Shown here one piece after another: positions 33,027 through 44,100 of a stretch of DNA of 64,000 nucleotides. This stretch comes from Isoetes taiwanensis (taxonomy: Eukaryota > Streptophyta > Lycopodiopsida > Isoetales > Isoetaceae), in contig JAJEKV010000126.1 in the NCBI GenBank assembly GCA_021234155.1, positions 62,001-126,000 on the forward strand. Direction: 5' to 3'. The notes beneath the pieces are model-generated. The model saw nothing but the letters and a program-made list of their open reading frames with translations. It made no database searches and was not told the DNA's origin. Positions within the stretch are counted from its first letter, which is position 1. Every line of letters starts with the position of its first letter. The position numbers and the translations under genes are program-made.

Positions 33027-33102
33027 TTGTCCAAGCCCCTTGCCCTTCTGGGGTTTTCGAGGAAAAACCCTAGTGATAAGCCTTCGCAAGGGGCTTGGAC
33101 AA
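33027..33102. repeat. Perfect 17-bp hairpin
   Basis: TTGTCCAAGCCCCTTGC at 33027-33043 and its exact reverse complement at 33086-33102, loop 42 nt. A shorter related string, AGCCCCTTGC, also occurs near 32851. Confidence 0.9.
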
Positions 33103-33245
33103 ACGTAAAGGCCGAGAAATCGCTCTCAAAACCCACGAATGGAGAAAGTCGGGTTGTTGCTGCTTGTCAACTTGTACCGCACATCACCAACACTAGAACA
33201 AATGTAAAAAAAACAAACCTCCCAAAGTGGAGGGGTTGATCACTG

Positions 33246-33257
33246 TGCCACGTGGCA
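33246..33257. promoter_or_regulatory. Palindromic G-box
   Basis: A 12-bp palindrome, TGCCACGTGGCA, centred on CACGTG, the plant bZIP/bHLH binding core. No gene start is near enough to assign a target. Confidence 0.4.
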
Positions 33258-33526
33258 CCAAAAAAGAAAACCTCTTCAAATAGAGGGCTAGTTCGCATGC
33301 CAGCGACAAATACATTAAACAATGGGGGTTCAAAGAATAGAGAATAAGATAATCACGAGAGAGAAGATGAAGCTACCATGAGATGTTGATGAAGAACCTC
33401 GCTTAGTATAGCGATCTCCCAACCGTAGAAAGTGCAATGCATGCATGCTAGACATGCATGCTCGCCTCTAGAATCTCGATCCAAAAAAAACGACTCATTT
33501 GAGAATTGGGAAATTTATTAAAATTG

Positions 33527-34032
33527 TTGACTAAATTCCCAAAAAGCCCTTTGTATTTTTGAAATTCCCAAAATGCTCTTAATTCTTTAAGTATTTTCTC
33601 AAACAGAAATGTAAGTGTTTCTTACATATCACAACAATTTAGAAAATAATCTTCAAAATGCATTATTGACTGCCCTCATGTTTTGGATACCTTAATTGAA
33701 GGCCTCCACAGATTTAGCATATGCTTCTTGCCAAAAGAACTGATGAATTCACCATTGTTGCACTTCCTTTTAAAATTCGCATCTAGATGTCTCATGCAAA
33801 AAGCATCTAGAAACACAAGAGCCATTGCTGACGATAACCCTTCCATTCTATCAAATACAGAAGTTATAGTTTCTGGAACCTAAACATTATCATGTTATAA
33901 ACGCAAGAACCATACCCAAATATTAGAGGAAAAGGGCAATTTGGGAAATTTGCAAGGCTTTTTGGTGGACGAAGGGCTTTTTGGTAAAATACTTAAAAAT
34001 TAAGGGCATTTTGAGAATTTCAAATATTTCAA
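33527..34032. mobile_element. Deleted MULE (Mutator-like) with TIRs and transposase fragment
   Basis: The left block GAAATTCCCAAAATGCTCTT followed by AATTCTTTAAGTATTTT (about 33560-33597) is mirrored on the right (about 33978-34025, minus strand GAAATTCTCAAAATGCCCTT followed by AATTTTTAAGTATTTT). Sub-repeats of CCCAAAAAGCCCTT flank both. The enclosed frame has MULE transposase similarity. The element is only about 0.5 kb, so it is an internally deleted derivative. A third copy of the left-type end lies at 40308-40400. Confidence 0.7.
33683..33883 (-). pseudogene. MULE transposase fragment
   Basis: Minus-strand translation gives TITSVFDRMEGLSSAMALVF, then LDAFCMRHLDANFKRKC. This fits the plant MULE transposase core, where the family reads ..ISDR..GL..AV..VFP.A.H..C.RHL..NF, including the DDE-region Asp and the C-x2-H zinc-binding pair. 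About 65 codons remain; start, third catalytic acid and C-terminus are missing. Confidence 0.7.
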
Positions 34033-34180
34033 ACCATTAAGTTTTTATATTAAATTGTTTTTCTATTTTTTTAAGAGGTGAGGTGGCACTTTCATTAATA
34101 AAAAGTTAGTGAGGTGGCAAAGCATTTATGTGAGTAGACTTTCCACGAAAGTAGAGGGGTCGGATGAAGGTGGGGTTAGT

Positions 34181-34535
34181 AGAACCTTAGGGAATCTAAG
34201 AGAATCTCAAGAGGATCCTTGAGAATCTAGGGGAATCCTCATAAGATCTTAGCGAATCTGGGAAATCTAGGAGAATCTACATAGAATGTTGCAAAATCTA
34301 TGGGATTCTTGGGAGAATCTTTGAGAATTTAGGGGAATCCTCATAGGATCTCGGGGAATCTAAGAGAATTTACATAGAATTTTGGGGAATCTAGAGGAAC
34401 CTTGGAATAGTCTTTGGGAATTTAGGGGATCTCAAGAGAATCTTAGGGACTATGGGAATCCATGAGGATCTATGAGAATCTACGGGGAATCTCGAGAATA
34501 TTTAAGAATCTAAGGGAATCTTAATAGCATCTTCG
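34181..34535. repeat. GGGAATCTAAGA-type minisatellite
   Basis: About 355 bp of head-to-tail variants of (A)GAATCT(A/T)NGGG, with GGATC, GAATCC and GAATTT variants interspersed. Unit length is about 12 bp with irregular higher-order spacing. No coding. Confidence 0.85.
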
Positions 34536-34659
34536 TTAGACTGCAATTAGTGGCTAATATTTTCCCTTTATATTTCATTCAAGGAGCAATATGTTTTGGT
34601 TTTGCTCTGCATAGATAGATGACAGTGTTTAAATGGATTGAAGAAATGGTGTGATATGT

Positions 34660-34785
34660 TTCTAGTTCTTAAATTGAAATACACATTTTATTTAGCATTT
34701 TCTAGTTGTTAAATTGAAATACACATTTCATTTAGCAATTTTCTAGTTGTTAAATTGAAAACACATTTTATATTGCATTTTGTAA
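34660..34785. repeat. Three tandem copies of a 40-bp unit
   Basis: Units begin TTCTAGTTNTTAAATTGAAA at about 34660, 34700 and 34741 and end in TTTAGCATT-like sequence. Copies 1 and 2 differ at a few positions; copy 3 is more diverged. Confidence 0.9.
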
Positions 34786-35832
34786 AATTTTTGCTTCTTC
34801 TTTAAATAAAGTTGGTTGTGATGTTGTATTCATTGTTGGTGGTTTGTTTATTTTTGAATTATTTGGTCATTTTGTTTATTCTAATGTTGCATTTTTGGGT
34901 TGCCCCTAGGGGGCAAACCCTTGTTTATGTGGAGCTTTTTGGCATATCCTAGGTATATGCTAGAATATCCCTAGGATATCTTTGGTGATCATGAAAACTT
35001 ATGATTGGTCAGAAATGCTCTGGTCACTTTCGTTGATGGGCAGCCGCTCTCGAAACCGGCTAACCGGAGAGGTATCTTGGGCAGATGGCAAGTATTTTGA
35101 GTGTGTGCGCAGGCGCCAGAAGAACCGATCTGGCTTCTACAGTTGTGTGCAAATTTGCCAAACCTTCAATGCTGATGTGAGGAGCGTTTGCTTGTGGATA
35201 TACACCATGCCAAAATTCAAACTTTGCACGATGCCAAAAGCACTCGTTCTTCATCTTTGGGGCTTTCATACCCCCTTTTGGTAAGTGTTAGGCTTATTTT
35301 TCAGTCTATTTTTTGCATTAGCAATCCAAGCGGTCATCCCATCTTCCCATCTATTGGCTTCCGTGATTGCCATTGACGGGAAAGGCCATGTAAAGCATTT
35401 GAAGAGATTTGCAAGTATACCTTTCATTTCATTTTTTTTCTAGGGTGTTGTTCCATTTCGAAGCTTCATTATTTTTGTGTATCCTGCTTTTGCGATCCCT
35501 CTATATGGATTTGATGGCAAAGTCAGCTTTGAGTTTTTGTTTACTTATCCGAAGGGCTTAAGATATTGCTAGTGATTTTTGATCAATGTAATTTGGATAG
35601 GATTTAGATTCATGGAATCAGTACTAAGTTTGTGGTAAATAGATGCGTGACTTTTTTCTTCTTCCAGAATGTTTGGTGTCAGAACTCGTATACTAGAGCA
35701 GGTAGTTGTGATGACTTTATGCCTCCAGATTTACAGGTGTTAAGTTATTCTCTGCACAGACTAGAATGGTGGATTTATTCCCCGCTTAGTTCCATTTTGT
35801 GTTATCCATCCATCCGGTTTTCGGGTTCTTCT
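34786..35832. other. No supported gene
   Basis: A 100-codon frame at 34982-35284 ends at a donor-like GGTAAGTG, but no domain or partner exon is recognised. A small palindrome, GATATCCCTAGGATATC-like, lies near 34964-34980. Confidence 0.3.
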
Positions 35833-36779
35833 TTACCATGTGATTTCAATATCTCACGGGCAAGGTAATTATGCAAGACCAATGCTAAAATCTTGGATTA
35901 AGTTCACGTCGTCAACTTCAAGCATTGGTTCAGATAGGTCAAATTAGAGCTATGCTTAGATTTTTTGGGTTTTATTTGCCGAGGTTCATTTCATGTTCCT
36001 TGGCAAGTTCCCTAAAGGTAGTATAGCTCCTTAACATGTTTTTGAGTTCTCTCAGATGATAAGGGTTTTTTCCGATCCGTAAGTTGCTTAGCTTTTAATC
36101 AGAGTAGAATTCCAACACTCTTTCACATGTGGGTATTTTTTTGGTCTTCAATTTACCATGTGATTTCTAATTTCCGGGCCGGCAATTGTCTTAGTATAAT
36201 GCTAAAATCTTGATTAAGTTATGTGCCGTCGGGGTTCAAGCATTGGTTCAGATAGGTCAAATTAGAGCTATGCTTAGATTTTTTGGGTTTTATTTGCCGA
36301 GGTTCATTTCATGTTCCTTGGCAAGTTCCCTAAAGGTAGTATAGCTCCTTAACATGTTTTTGAGTTCTTGTTAAGGGTTTTTCTCGATAGTTTGCTTAGC
36401 TTTTAATCGAGTAGAATTCCAACACTCTTTTCACATGTGGGTATTTTTTTTGGTCTTCAATTTACCATGTGATTTCAATGTATTGAAATCAAATTATTTG
36501 CAACCAATGCTAAAATCTTGATTAAGTTTTCACGCAGCAACTTCAAGCATTGGTATTTGATAGGGTCAAATTAGAGCTATGCTTAGATTTTTAGAATTTA
36601 TTTGCCAAGGTTCATTTCATGTTCCTTGGCAAGTTCCCTAAAGGTAGTATAGCTCCTTAACATGTTTTTGAGTTCTTGTATGGGATAAGGGTTTTTTCCC
36701 GACCGCAAATTGCTTAGCTTTTGATCGAAAATTCCAACATCTCTTTCACATGTGGGTATTTTTTTTGGTCTTCAATTTG
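35833..36779. repeat. Three tandem copies of a 309-320 bp unit
   Basis: Units start TTACCATGTGATTTC at 35833, 36153 and 36462. Long blocks are nearly identical in all three, for example TTAGAGCTATGCTTAGATTT and GGTAGTATAGCTCCTTAACA, while short patches (unit starts, and the segment after TGAGTTCT) are almost unrelated between copies. A partial fourth unit may start near 36800. No ORF. Confidence 0.92.
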
Positions 36780-39700
36780 TGTTTTTGATCTATTTTTTTA
36801 TTCAATTGTCTTAGTATAAGCTTTGTTGATCCGAAGTTCAATTTGGCTCATTTAGAAGCATATGCATGTCTATCTAGAGGATTTAACGCTGCAAATATCA
36901 TGGATAGGATCAACCAAAGGTTAGATGCATTTTTATCTTTGTTGAGCTTAATAGTTCTTATATAATCTAGACAAAAAGATGCAATAGATCGCACCAAGGA
37001 ATGTATTGAAATCAAATGTTTGCAATGTAGCATGTTTTTATAGATAATCTCTCGTGCTATATTTTATTTGAGCTCTTGTTGCATTTGTTATTGCTAACAA
37101 GAATGATTTGTTCCCTGCTCGTCGAAACATGTCCGCTTTGAGGAATTGTATGTGTTTTTCTTAATCTAATTGATACAAAGTCCAACATCTTTTGCATTGC
37201 CATAGCTTGATTAAAACTTTTGATCATACATTTGTAATTTGGCCATTTCTATTATTTTTTTTGATTGATCTAACTATTTAACTCTACATATTGATGTTGT
37301 AGGTACCGCTTTAGAGCATTTGGCAAATCTTTGTAGATATGTGTTATTATACCGTAAATGAACGCATAGAGCTTTTGGTTTGCCATGGTAGATCTAAATT
37401 GGGAATCGGCCCATCTATAATAAAGACATGATGACTAATCCTTTGGTTTCTTTTTGCAGCATTTAGGAAGAAAAGCAGTTTGCCTTCATTTTTCTATAAT
37501 TGTTTCAAGTTATTTGAGCTTGCCCACTGGGTAAAACTTGGAGCAGAACTTTTCCTTTCTTGGTATTGTCTTTGATTCTTCTTTATTGTACTCGTAAAAC
37601 TCGTATAAAGGTTTGTCGTTGAAATCATTAGCACCGCGGAATATTTACACGCATGTCACTAAAGTGTAGATTATTATTTGCAAGCTATTGAACTATAGAC
37701 TCGGAAGAACATCTTTGTTGACAACAGCCCTTCAAATTTGCTAGTTAAGCAGAGCAAGGGTTTAACGCAATTAAAGCTCACTGATATTCAGTTTGTATAT
37801 TTTCAAGCTCTGCCCACTCAGGAAATATTGAGTTCAAGAATGTGTTCATGCGCTATGGGGCTGAACTCCCCTTGGTTCTTCATAGTCTTTCAGTAACCTG
37901 AAAATCAAATGAGAAACTTGGTGTTGCCGGGTCCGCCTAAAGGTGAGAAAATCAAGCCCTGCTTAATACTTTAATTCAGTATTGTGGTGCCCGGCAGGCC
38001 AAATACTTATTGATGAAGCAGCCAAATACTTATTGATGGTCGTGACATTGCAAAATTTGCTCTAAAATGACCTGCACAAATGGGCTTGAAACAATCCAGC
38101 TTTTTTCTCGGTATTGTAAATATGTCCGTAATGGATATTTTCTACTTGCCGCAAGGTGTTGGCTTAGACTTTTTTCATTCTCCAAGAACCGGGCTGATTC
38201 AACTTGGATCCATTTGAGAATCATAGTGATCCGTGATCTTTGAGAGGCACTTGCAAGATCTCATCCCAAGGACGCTTCAAGATAGAATGTTGCAGGCCTG
38301 CATGCTCAGATACAATATGTAATCATGTAATATCATGTCTCTTGAAGCTTGTTTTTTACATGTTTGCAAGCTATAAACTTTATAATTCACCTAATCTACA
38401 TGAACGTTCAATCCCACTGAGCTAATTAGATTCCTGAAGATTGGCTAAAGAAACGGCGCAGTTGATGTTTATTGCCATAACAAAGTTTGTACTATGTACA
38501 CGACACATGTAGTGCAAACCTTTTCCTTGGGCTTGCCCCTTTATAATTCACCTCCTTTTAACGGCATTTTTTCTAAGTTCTAACTAATATGTAAATGTGA
38601 ATGAATGAAAACCCATTGGAGGCTCTTTTTAGGTGAGAATTTAACGTGGGAATCCATGTAAATATGGGTGCTGGATCATCAGCAAGGGGGGCCGGTGCAT
38701 TGATGAAACAATGCGTGTTGAAGTTATTTAACTTTATGGTAAATTGTGTTGAAACTTTTCCCGCTAAAATGGGCTTTAATATATTCCTCGCTATTTCGAA
38801 ATTAAGATTTTTGATTCTTTTGTTAAGGTCAAGGGGGGTTTCTCATTTAATGAGGTATATGATGAATCATGGTTGTACATTGAGTTTGAATATTATTCCA
38901 TCGGTTGTATGTGGGGTCTTTAATATCCTTCTGAGTTATATGAAATAAGAACTATGTGTGTACATGGTATGTAAGAATTTGATAGACTAAATGTCGACGC
39001 ATCTAAATTTAAAAATTGGGATACGCTTTGTTCTCGACTTTGGCCCTTTGTGTATGAAGTCCGGTGTACATCCTTTATTAGTTCCCATCTCTATCTAGGC
39101 AAAGACTAGAATCATTTTGATACAAATGCCTCAAGCCTTGGGCAAAGTTAACAAAGATTTGAAATTGTTGTTTCGGTTAGGATGTTTTGAAAGGGCATAT
39201 TGTTATTACTACTTTATCACCTATAGCACATCAAGGTGTAGATTGATTGGCAAAGGCTCAATAATTATGCAGTACATTACCATATCCACTTTATTATGGA
39301 GATAATAGTTCCGTCGCCCTTTCAATTGTCACCGCTAAAATCGCTCCATGTTGAAAGTTCCGACTTGAAATTAATCGATTTCTTTCCACATTTGTGTCCC
39401 CGTAGTAATGAAGATCTATCCTTGAAAAAAGGGAGGTAGATAAAGCATAGTAGAAATAGAAAATGTAAATGTTGGTAACGAGTTTATGTTGGTAAATGAA
39501 TTGTTTTCCCAACCCTATGTTCTTAGTGGACATTAAGGTCTTTTTATGGTCTCAAGAGACATTTAAGATCTATTATAATAGTAACATTTTGGTTGTGGGA
39601 CAATAAGTAGGCAAGGAATTGAGGCAACAAATCTTAATAAATGGCCATATTGGTATTGACCGCTTATTACACTTGGTGAACATCAGTGTCTTATGTTTTA

Positions 39701-40307
39701 AAGGAGGTGATCTAGTTGAGTGTTAAGGCCTTCCCATCTTCCATCCTAAGCCTATCTCAAGGGGAGGTTAGCAAGTCGATCACGCCATTTGTGCATCCAT
39801 ATATTCTCAAAGATCATAGATATGAGGCAAAAATTTGAGGCAAATAAGCATCCCGGGCGCCTCAAATTATTCCCATTCCTCGCCATTGGGTTTTGCCTTG
39901 AAATTTGTGTTTGCCCGAAGGTATCTTCGCTTAAGCGTAATGATGGTTCTTTACATATTTTCACCCCTTTTGATTGTTGCCATTGTTGAGAATATTATCG
40001 TAAGGATGAGAGTGCATAATGACCATGTATGGGTCGACGATGTATGGGTGCATGAGGATTTTTTTACCATTCAAGGACTCGGGGGGTTTTTTTGCCATTA
40101 TCCGGGGCAAAATATATACATTTTGAGCTTCCTTCCGGTGTCCATACCCTTTATTACTAAGCCATTAAGCATTACAAGCCGGTATTTTCGTTGAATTTCA
40201 ATGACAATGTACTCATTATGGTTGGTCTCCCATTTCACAGCCAAAGAAGATCTTGCCACAAATATTACATGCGTGTGGTTGCAATCGATTTCTCGGGGCT
40301 TCCTTCC
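36780..40307. other. Long stretch without a recognised gene
   Basis: Small frames only (longest 119 codons, 39835-40194), none with a recognisable domain. Two similar sequences, CAAGTTATTTGAGCTTGCCCAC near 37508 and a shorter CAAGCTCTGCCCACTCAGG near 37804, hint at a diverged duplication. A gene with very long introns cannot be excluded. Confidence 0.35.
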
Positions 40308-40400
40308 TTGACTTAATTCCCAAAAGCCCTTCTCAGATTTTTAAAATTCCCAAAATGCCCTTAAATTTTAAACATTTTCCCAAATAGCCCCATATATTTT
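40308..40400. repeat. Solo MULE-type terminal sequence
   Basis: TTGACTTAATTCCCAAAAGC, then AAAATTCCCAAAATGCCCTT, match the left end of the MULE remnant at 33527-33600. No inverted partner was found nearby. Confidence 0.65.
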
Positions 40401-41653
40401 ATAGTTCTGAAATTGTGTGTTCTTTATTTCACACAGTTGCTAAACTCTTTTAGCTACATTTTGGAAGATAAAGGTAGTTCGCTGGCTACAGAGGATTTTC
40501 GTTTCTAAATGTTCGGGGTTATGGTTTTGAATTGACTGTCAAAATATGACTTTGAACTATGATTTAAGCCACTTCACCCTCCCACCATGGAGGGCAACCC
40601 TCCGTATTGGAAGACCTTGTTTTTTTTAACTACAACCATACTTTGTGTGGAAAAGAAGAGTCATATGCTGCTATTGGTTGCATTGCAAGCAGCAATGCTA
40701 ATCTAGATAGGATAAGAAGACGTTATACCTTGCAATGAGTCATTATCGTGAAGTGGAAAACTGAGAATGACTTTTATGGAATAAGCATTCCATTCCAACA
40801 TATAGTGAGCAGTACCTACACAAATTATAAAATAGACACACTAATCCACTATTCAGGCATTTTATACAGATCTAAGTTCTTTAATTCTAAGTAGCATGAT
40901 AAGAACATATTTAAATACCAAAGAATCAAACAAACCCAACATAATCCAAAAATCACAATATTTATTCTAGAAATATAATTCGTCAACAATACTCTGGTCT
41001 GTACATATAAGAAAGAGATTCAATTGGCCTCCATGGAAGTGTGAAGATATACAGGGATTTAGCCTAAGTATAGTATGGTTGGTCAATTTAATGACAGGGA
41101 TTTAGCCTAAGTATAGTATGGTTGGTCTAAGCCACACATCGCTTACCGAGAAAAATTGGTCATCTAAGCCACAATATTGCCTTTGAAACCTGGACTAGAT
41201 AGCTGATGTTGATGCTGGATTTAATTAGTTAAGTAGATATGGTACTTCACTTGTGTCATAGTATCTAAATTCTCCCCCCGAATGCAATCCTAAGAAATTA
41301 TAGACCTTGCATACGTTCGCCATTTTGCTAGAAGAAATGGGGCTATATAATGCTTCATTGGTACATGGGCCTATCCATCTGTTGCAAATCGTTTTTCAAA
41401 TGGCGATTATAGTAGCATAATGCCGATATATTGCACTGCCGAAAAAGATCAAAAGCTTTTGCAAAGAGTGCATTTATTACAAACATAAACATGGAAAATT
41501 TTAACTTGAACCAAACAATTTAGAAGCCTGATATAAAATAACCAGCTCCATTTTCAACGTCAATAGAATGGCTGCCTATAATAAGATAAAAGCCATTGAA
41601 AACATCGAATATATCGCTATCTCTATCTCGCATGAAAGGCACCATTTGATAGG
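40401..41653. other. Non-coding stretch with a 34-bp exact duplication
   Basis: A 34-bp segment beginning ACAGGGATTTAGCCTAAGTA occurs at 41051-41084 and 41094-41127 without mismatch. Otherwise no feature is supported; the right part may be Helitron sequence. Confidence 0.45.
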
Positions 41654-42270
41654 GACATCCGCATACACCAAAAGGGTGGTGGCCTCAAGAGGATTCCAAT
41701 CACAAACCCAAATCTTGATCACTTAGTTTACCCCATTCTCTTTCCCTTTGGTGACCGGGCGGAGCATAGAATCAAGAAAGCGTAAACATCTTCTCGTGAT
41801 CAACGTCTTCTAAGAAATAGGAGAATGTGACTATGTTTCAATTCTACAATTATCTGGTTGGCAATAAGAAGCGGAGCTTGAACCCACCGCTTATGCGGCA
41901 AAGCTAACACAACAATTCATAGTTGACGGTACTCAGAGTGAGGCAAACAATCTAAACTGGATCAAACAAAATCAAAGGAAGTCATAGTCGAAGTTGTACC
42001 AAGGTCTCATTGACTACATAGACCATGAGGCCCGAGCAAAGAGGCTTAAGATCCGCAAGTTGGTCATCCCGCCTTCTTCACACAATGGGAGCCCGAGAGC
42101 TATGCAACAAAACTACCGAATTCATGGCTTTGATCCGAAGATTTGGCAAAGCCGACCTCTTTGTAACATTTACATCCAACCCAAATTGGTTAGAGAATCC
42201 ACCAACAACTTGCAATAGTGCTAGTGTGCGCAAGATCGTGAAAATGGAACGTAGATTGTACAGTCTCCCA
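41654..42270 (+). pseudogene. Helitron Rep/helicase N-terminal fragment
   Basis: Plus-strand translation gives DIRIHQKGGGLKRIPITNPN followed by HLVYPILFPFGD, then after frame changes QQFIVDG, LYQGLIDYIDHEAR, IPPSSHNGSPRAMQQNY and FGKADLFVTFTSNPNW. This is the conserved Helitron helicase-like N-terminal domain (PF14214 type), which precedes the HUH Rep nuclease. The HUH motif and the Pif1-type helicase are absent. The fragment ends where LINE-4 begins near 42.29 kb. Rolling-circle elements of this kind are common in plants. Confidence 0.85.
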
Positions 42271-42289
42271 TGCAACTAGCAATCCTCTA

Positions 42290-44100
42290 AGAAATGGAGA
42301 CGATTAGGGTATCTTGGTCAATGGATAAAAAAGATCTCAGGGAAAAGGTGGCCTAAGAGATCGAGACCCAAAAGAAATGCACATTTGCAAAGACTGATAA
42401 ACAAGACGGGAACCCGGGGACTCATCCGCATTATTTAAAATTCTCCAAATAAACTTAGAAATCATCACCTTGCTCTAAAAATTTGCTCATCCGCCTCTAA
42501 AAAAGGAAAGTGTCATCCGCATATTGATTACAGATCTCCTGCGACCCATCGTTCATAGGAAGTCCATGCAAGATTCCTTGTGCGGCAAGAGAGAAGACCT
42601 AGGCAAGGACCTCTGCACCACAATTATAAATAACAATGGAGCTAATGGGCAGCCCTGACGGATGCCATGACCCACATGAAAGAATGCTGAGGGTTCCCCT
42701 TGGAAGAGAATAGAAGAGCGAGCAGAATAATGAAGCCTCATGACATCAGCTGTGAATTGTGCACCAAATCCAAAGCGTGAGAGACATTTCTCTAAGAAGA
42801 CCCAGTCGACACTGTCATATGCTTTTGCAAAGTCCAAATTCAAATATACAATTTCATGGCCCTCAAGTCGAGCCCAAGAAATACCTTCATAGGCAGCATA
42901 GCTTAATCGCTTTAATATGCATCATCGTGGCGTAAATCCCGACCGTAGAGCATATAGAATTAGCAAGAATATCCTGAAGCTTTTGTGCATAAGCCTTCGC
43001 AAAATGGTAAGGTGATAGGGTGCCAATCCGAAATTGTTGAAGGTTCCTTACACTTCGGAATAAGAGAAATGCAGCCCGAGTTAAGAATTTTGTCTAGTCG
43101 TATTTGCCTCTTGAAATCCTGAAACGCGTCGTACACATCATCGCCAACCCAATCCCATAACTCCTGAAAGAACTCTATAGGAATACCATCAATGCCAGGA
43201 CACTTTCCTTTCTTCAAAAGGAAGGTAGCATCCGCTAAATCATTCATGTAATCTCTCGCTTCTAGAGTAGCTCTTTGTTCCTTAGATATAATAGGATGTA
43301 TCTTTATGAGGTAATGCCTCCCGAAAATCTGATTGGAAGGGAAGACGACGAAAGCAAAAAAGGAAGAAAAGTGGCCATGCAGAAAGAACTTAAGTTGCTG
43401 AGGATCAGAGATGAGAGGCCCATCTTGAACTTGGAGAGATACCATCGCAGAAGCTTGTCTCCGAATTTTTGCAGCTCTAAAGAAGACGCCGGGTACAACG
43501 ATCCCTCTTTAAACCATTGCAGGCCCGCTTTAACTCGAAAGGATGAACTTGCTCAGCTTCCATCCGTCTAATGCTGGCCAAAATCTGCTTCTCCCACTGG
43601 GCATCCGATGGTACAAATGACACTGCAAGCCACTAATTTCCTGGTACGAGTAAATTAAAATCCCTCGATTAGCAAAGAACTCGCTATTTAATCCCAATTC
43701 TTAGCAAAGAACTTCACTCCAGCTAGAGCATCAACAATCCCACCAATCCTTTTTCCTTCTCACAAATGCAGAGGACCAGGCTTGCTTGCATCCATCTTTA
43801 AACTCCTCATCCTTCAAGTATGAAGTGTTTAACTTGAAATAAGTCTTGGTCCCGCTTATGCCCAAAGCTTGAGAACAAGAGAAAAAATCATGGATTGTGA
43901 TCTGAAATAGAGTACTGCCAAGCATGTTTTTGGCGAGAGAAATTATGCAAATATATAGCTGCCAATGCATTATAATATCCCCGTCATGACATGCATATGC
44001 TCTACCAGCTTTAAGCCAGCCATTGCACCAAGTGAAGGTGTTTGTGTTGGTAGTAGCAGAGATCTTTTCATTAGAGATGCCACAACATTCAGGCTACTTT
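42290..44100 (-). mobile_element. LINE-4: truncated LINE, endonuclease end to RT
   Basis: A minus-strand LINE fragment of the LINE-2/3 family. It starts at the endonuclease TW-type motif (FTWCNGWLKAGRAYACHDG, about 44035-43980) and passes KTYFKLNTSYLKDEEFK (43840-43790), the pre-RT spacer and the RT. It ends just after the YADD box with sequence matching LINE-3 at about 21300. No poly-A or zf-RVT tail, so the 3' end was lost, possibly where it meets the Helitron fragment. Confidence 0.82.
42500..43445 (-). pseudogene. LINE-4 reverse transcriptase
   Basis: The frame at 43445-42960 carries KGKCPGIDGIPIEFFQELWD (RT motif 0/1) and ISLIPKCKEPSTISDW. The frame at 42843-42553 carries LDFAKAYDSVDWVFLEKCLS (motif A, catalytic Asp) and GIRQGCPLAPLLF (motif B). 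NQYADDTF (motif C, both catalytic Asp) is readable with YADD at 42512-42523. This is the best-preserved RT in the window, but the frame is broken between blocks. Confidence 0.85.

Noticed and set aside
32406-33089. Many long overlapping frames on both strands suggesting a coding region
   Set aside because: They occur on both strands simultaneously and coincide with higher GC content. None has a domain; more likely LTR-like or untranslated sequence.
33246-33257. Functional G-box promoter
   Set aside because: No gene start within a sensible distance. Kept only as a sequence motif with low confidence.
34181-34535. Telomere-type repeat
   Set aside because: Units are AGAATCTnnGGG-like and irregular, not TTTAGGG or a known variant.
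35833-36779. CRISPR-like array
   Set aside because: Units are about 310-320 bp with no short direct repeat and spacer structure; it is a eukaryotic tandem repeat.
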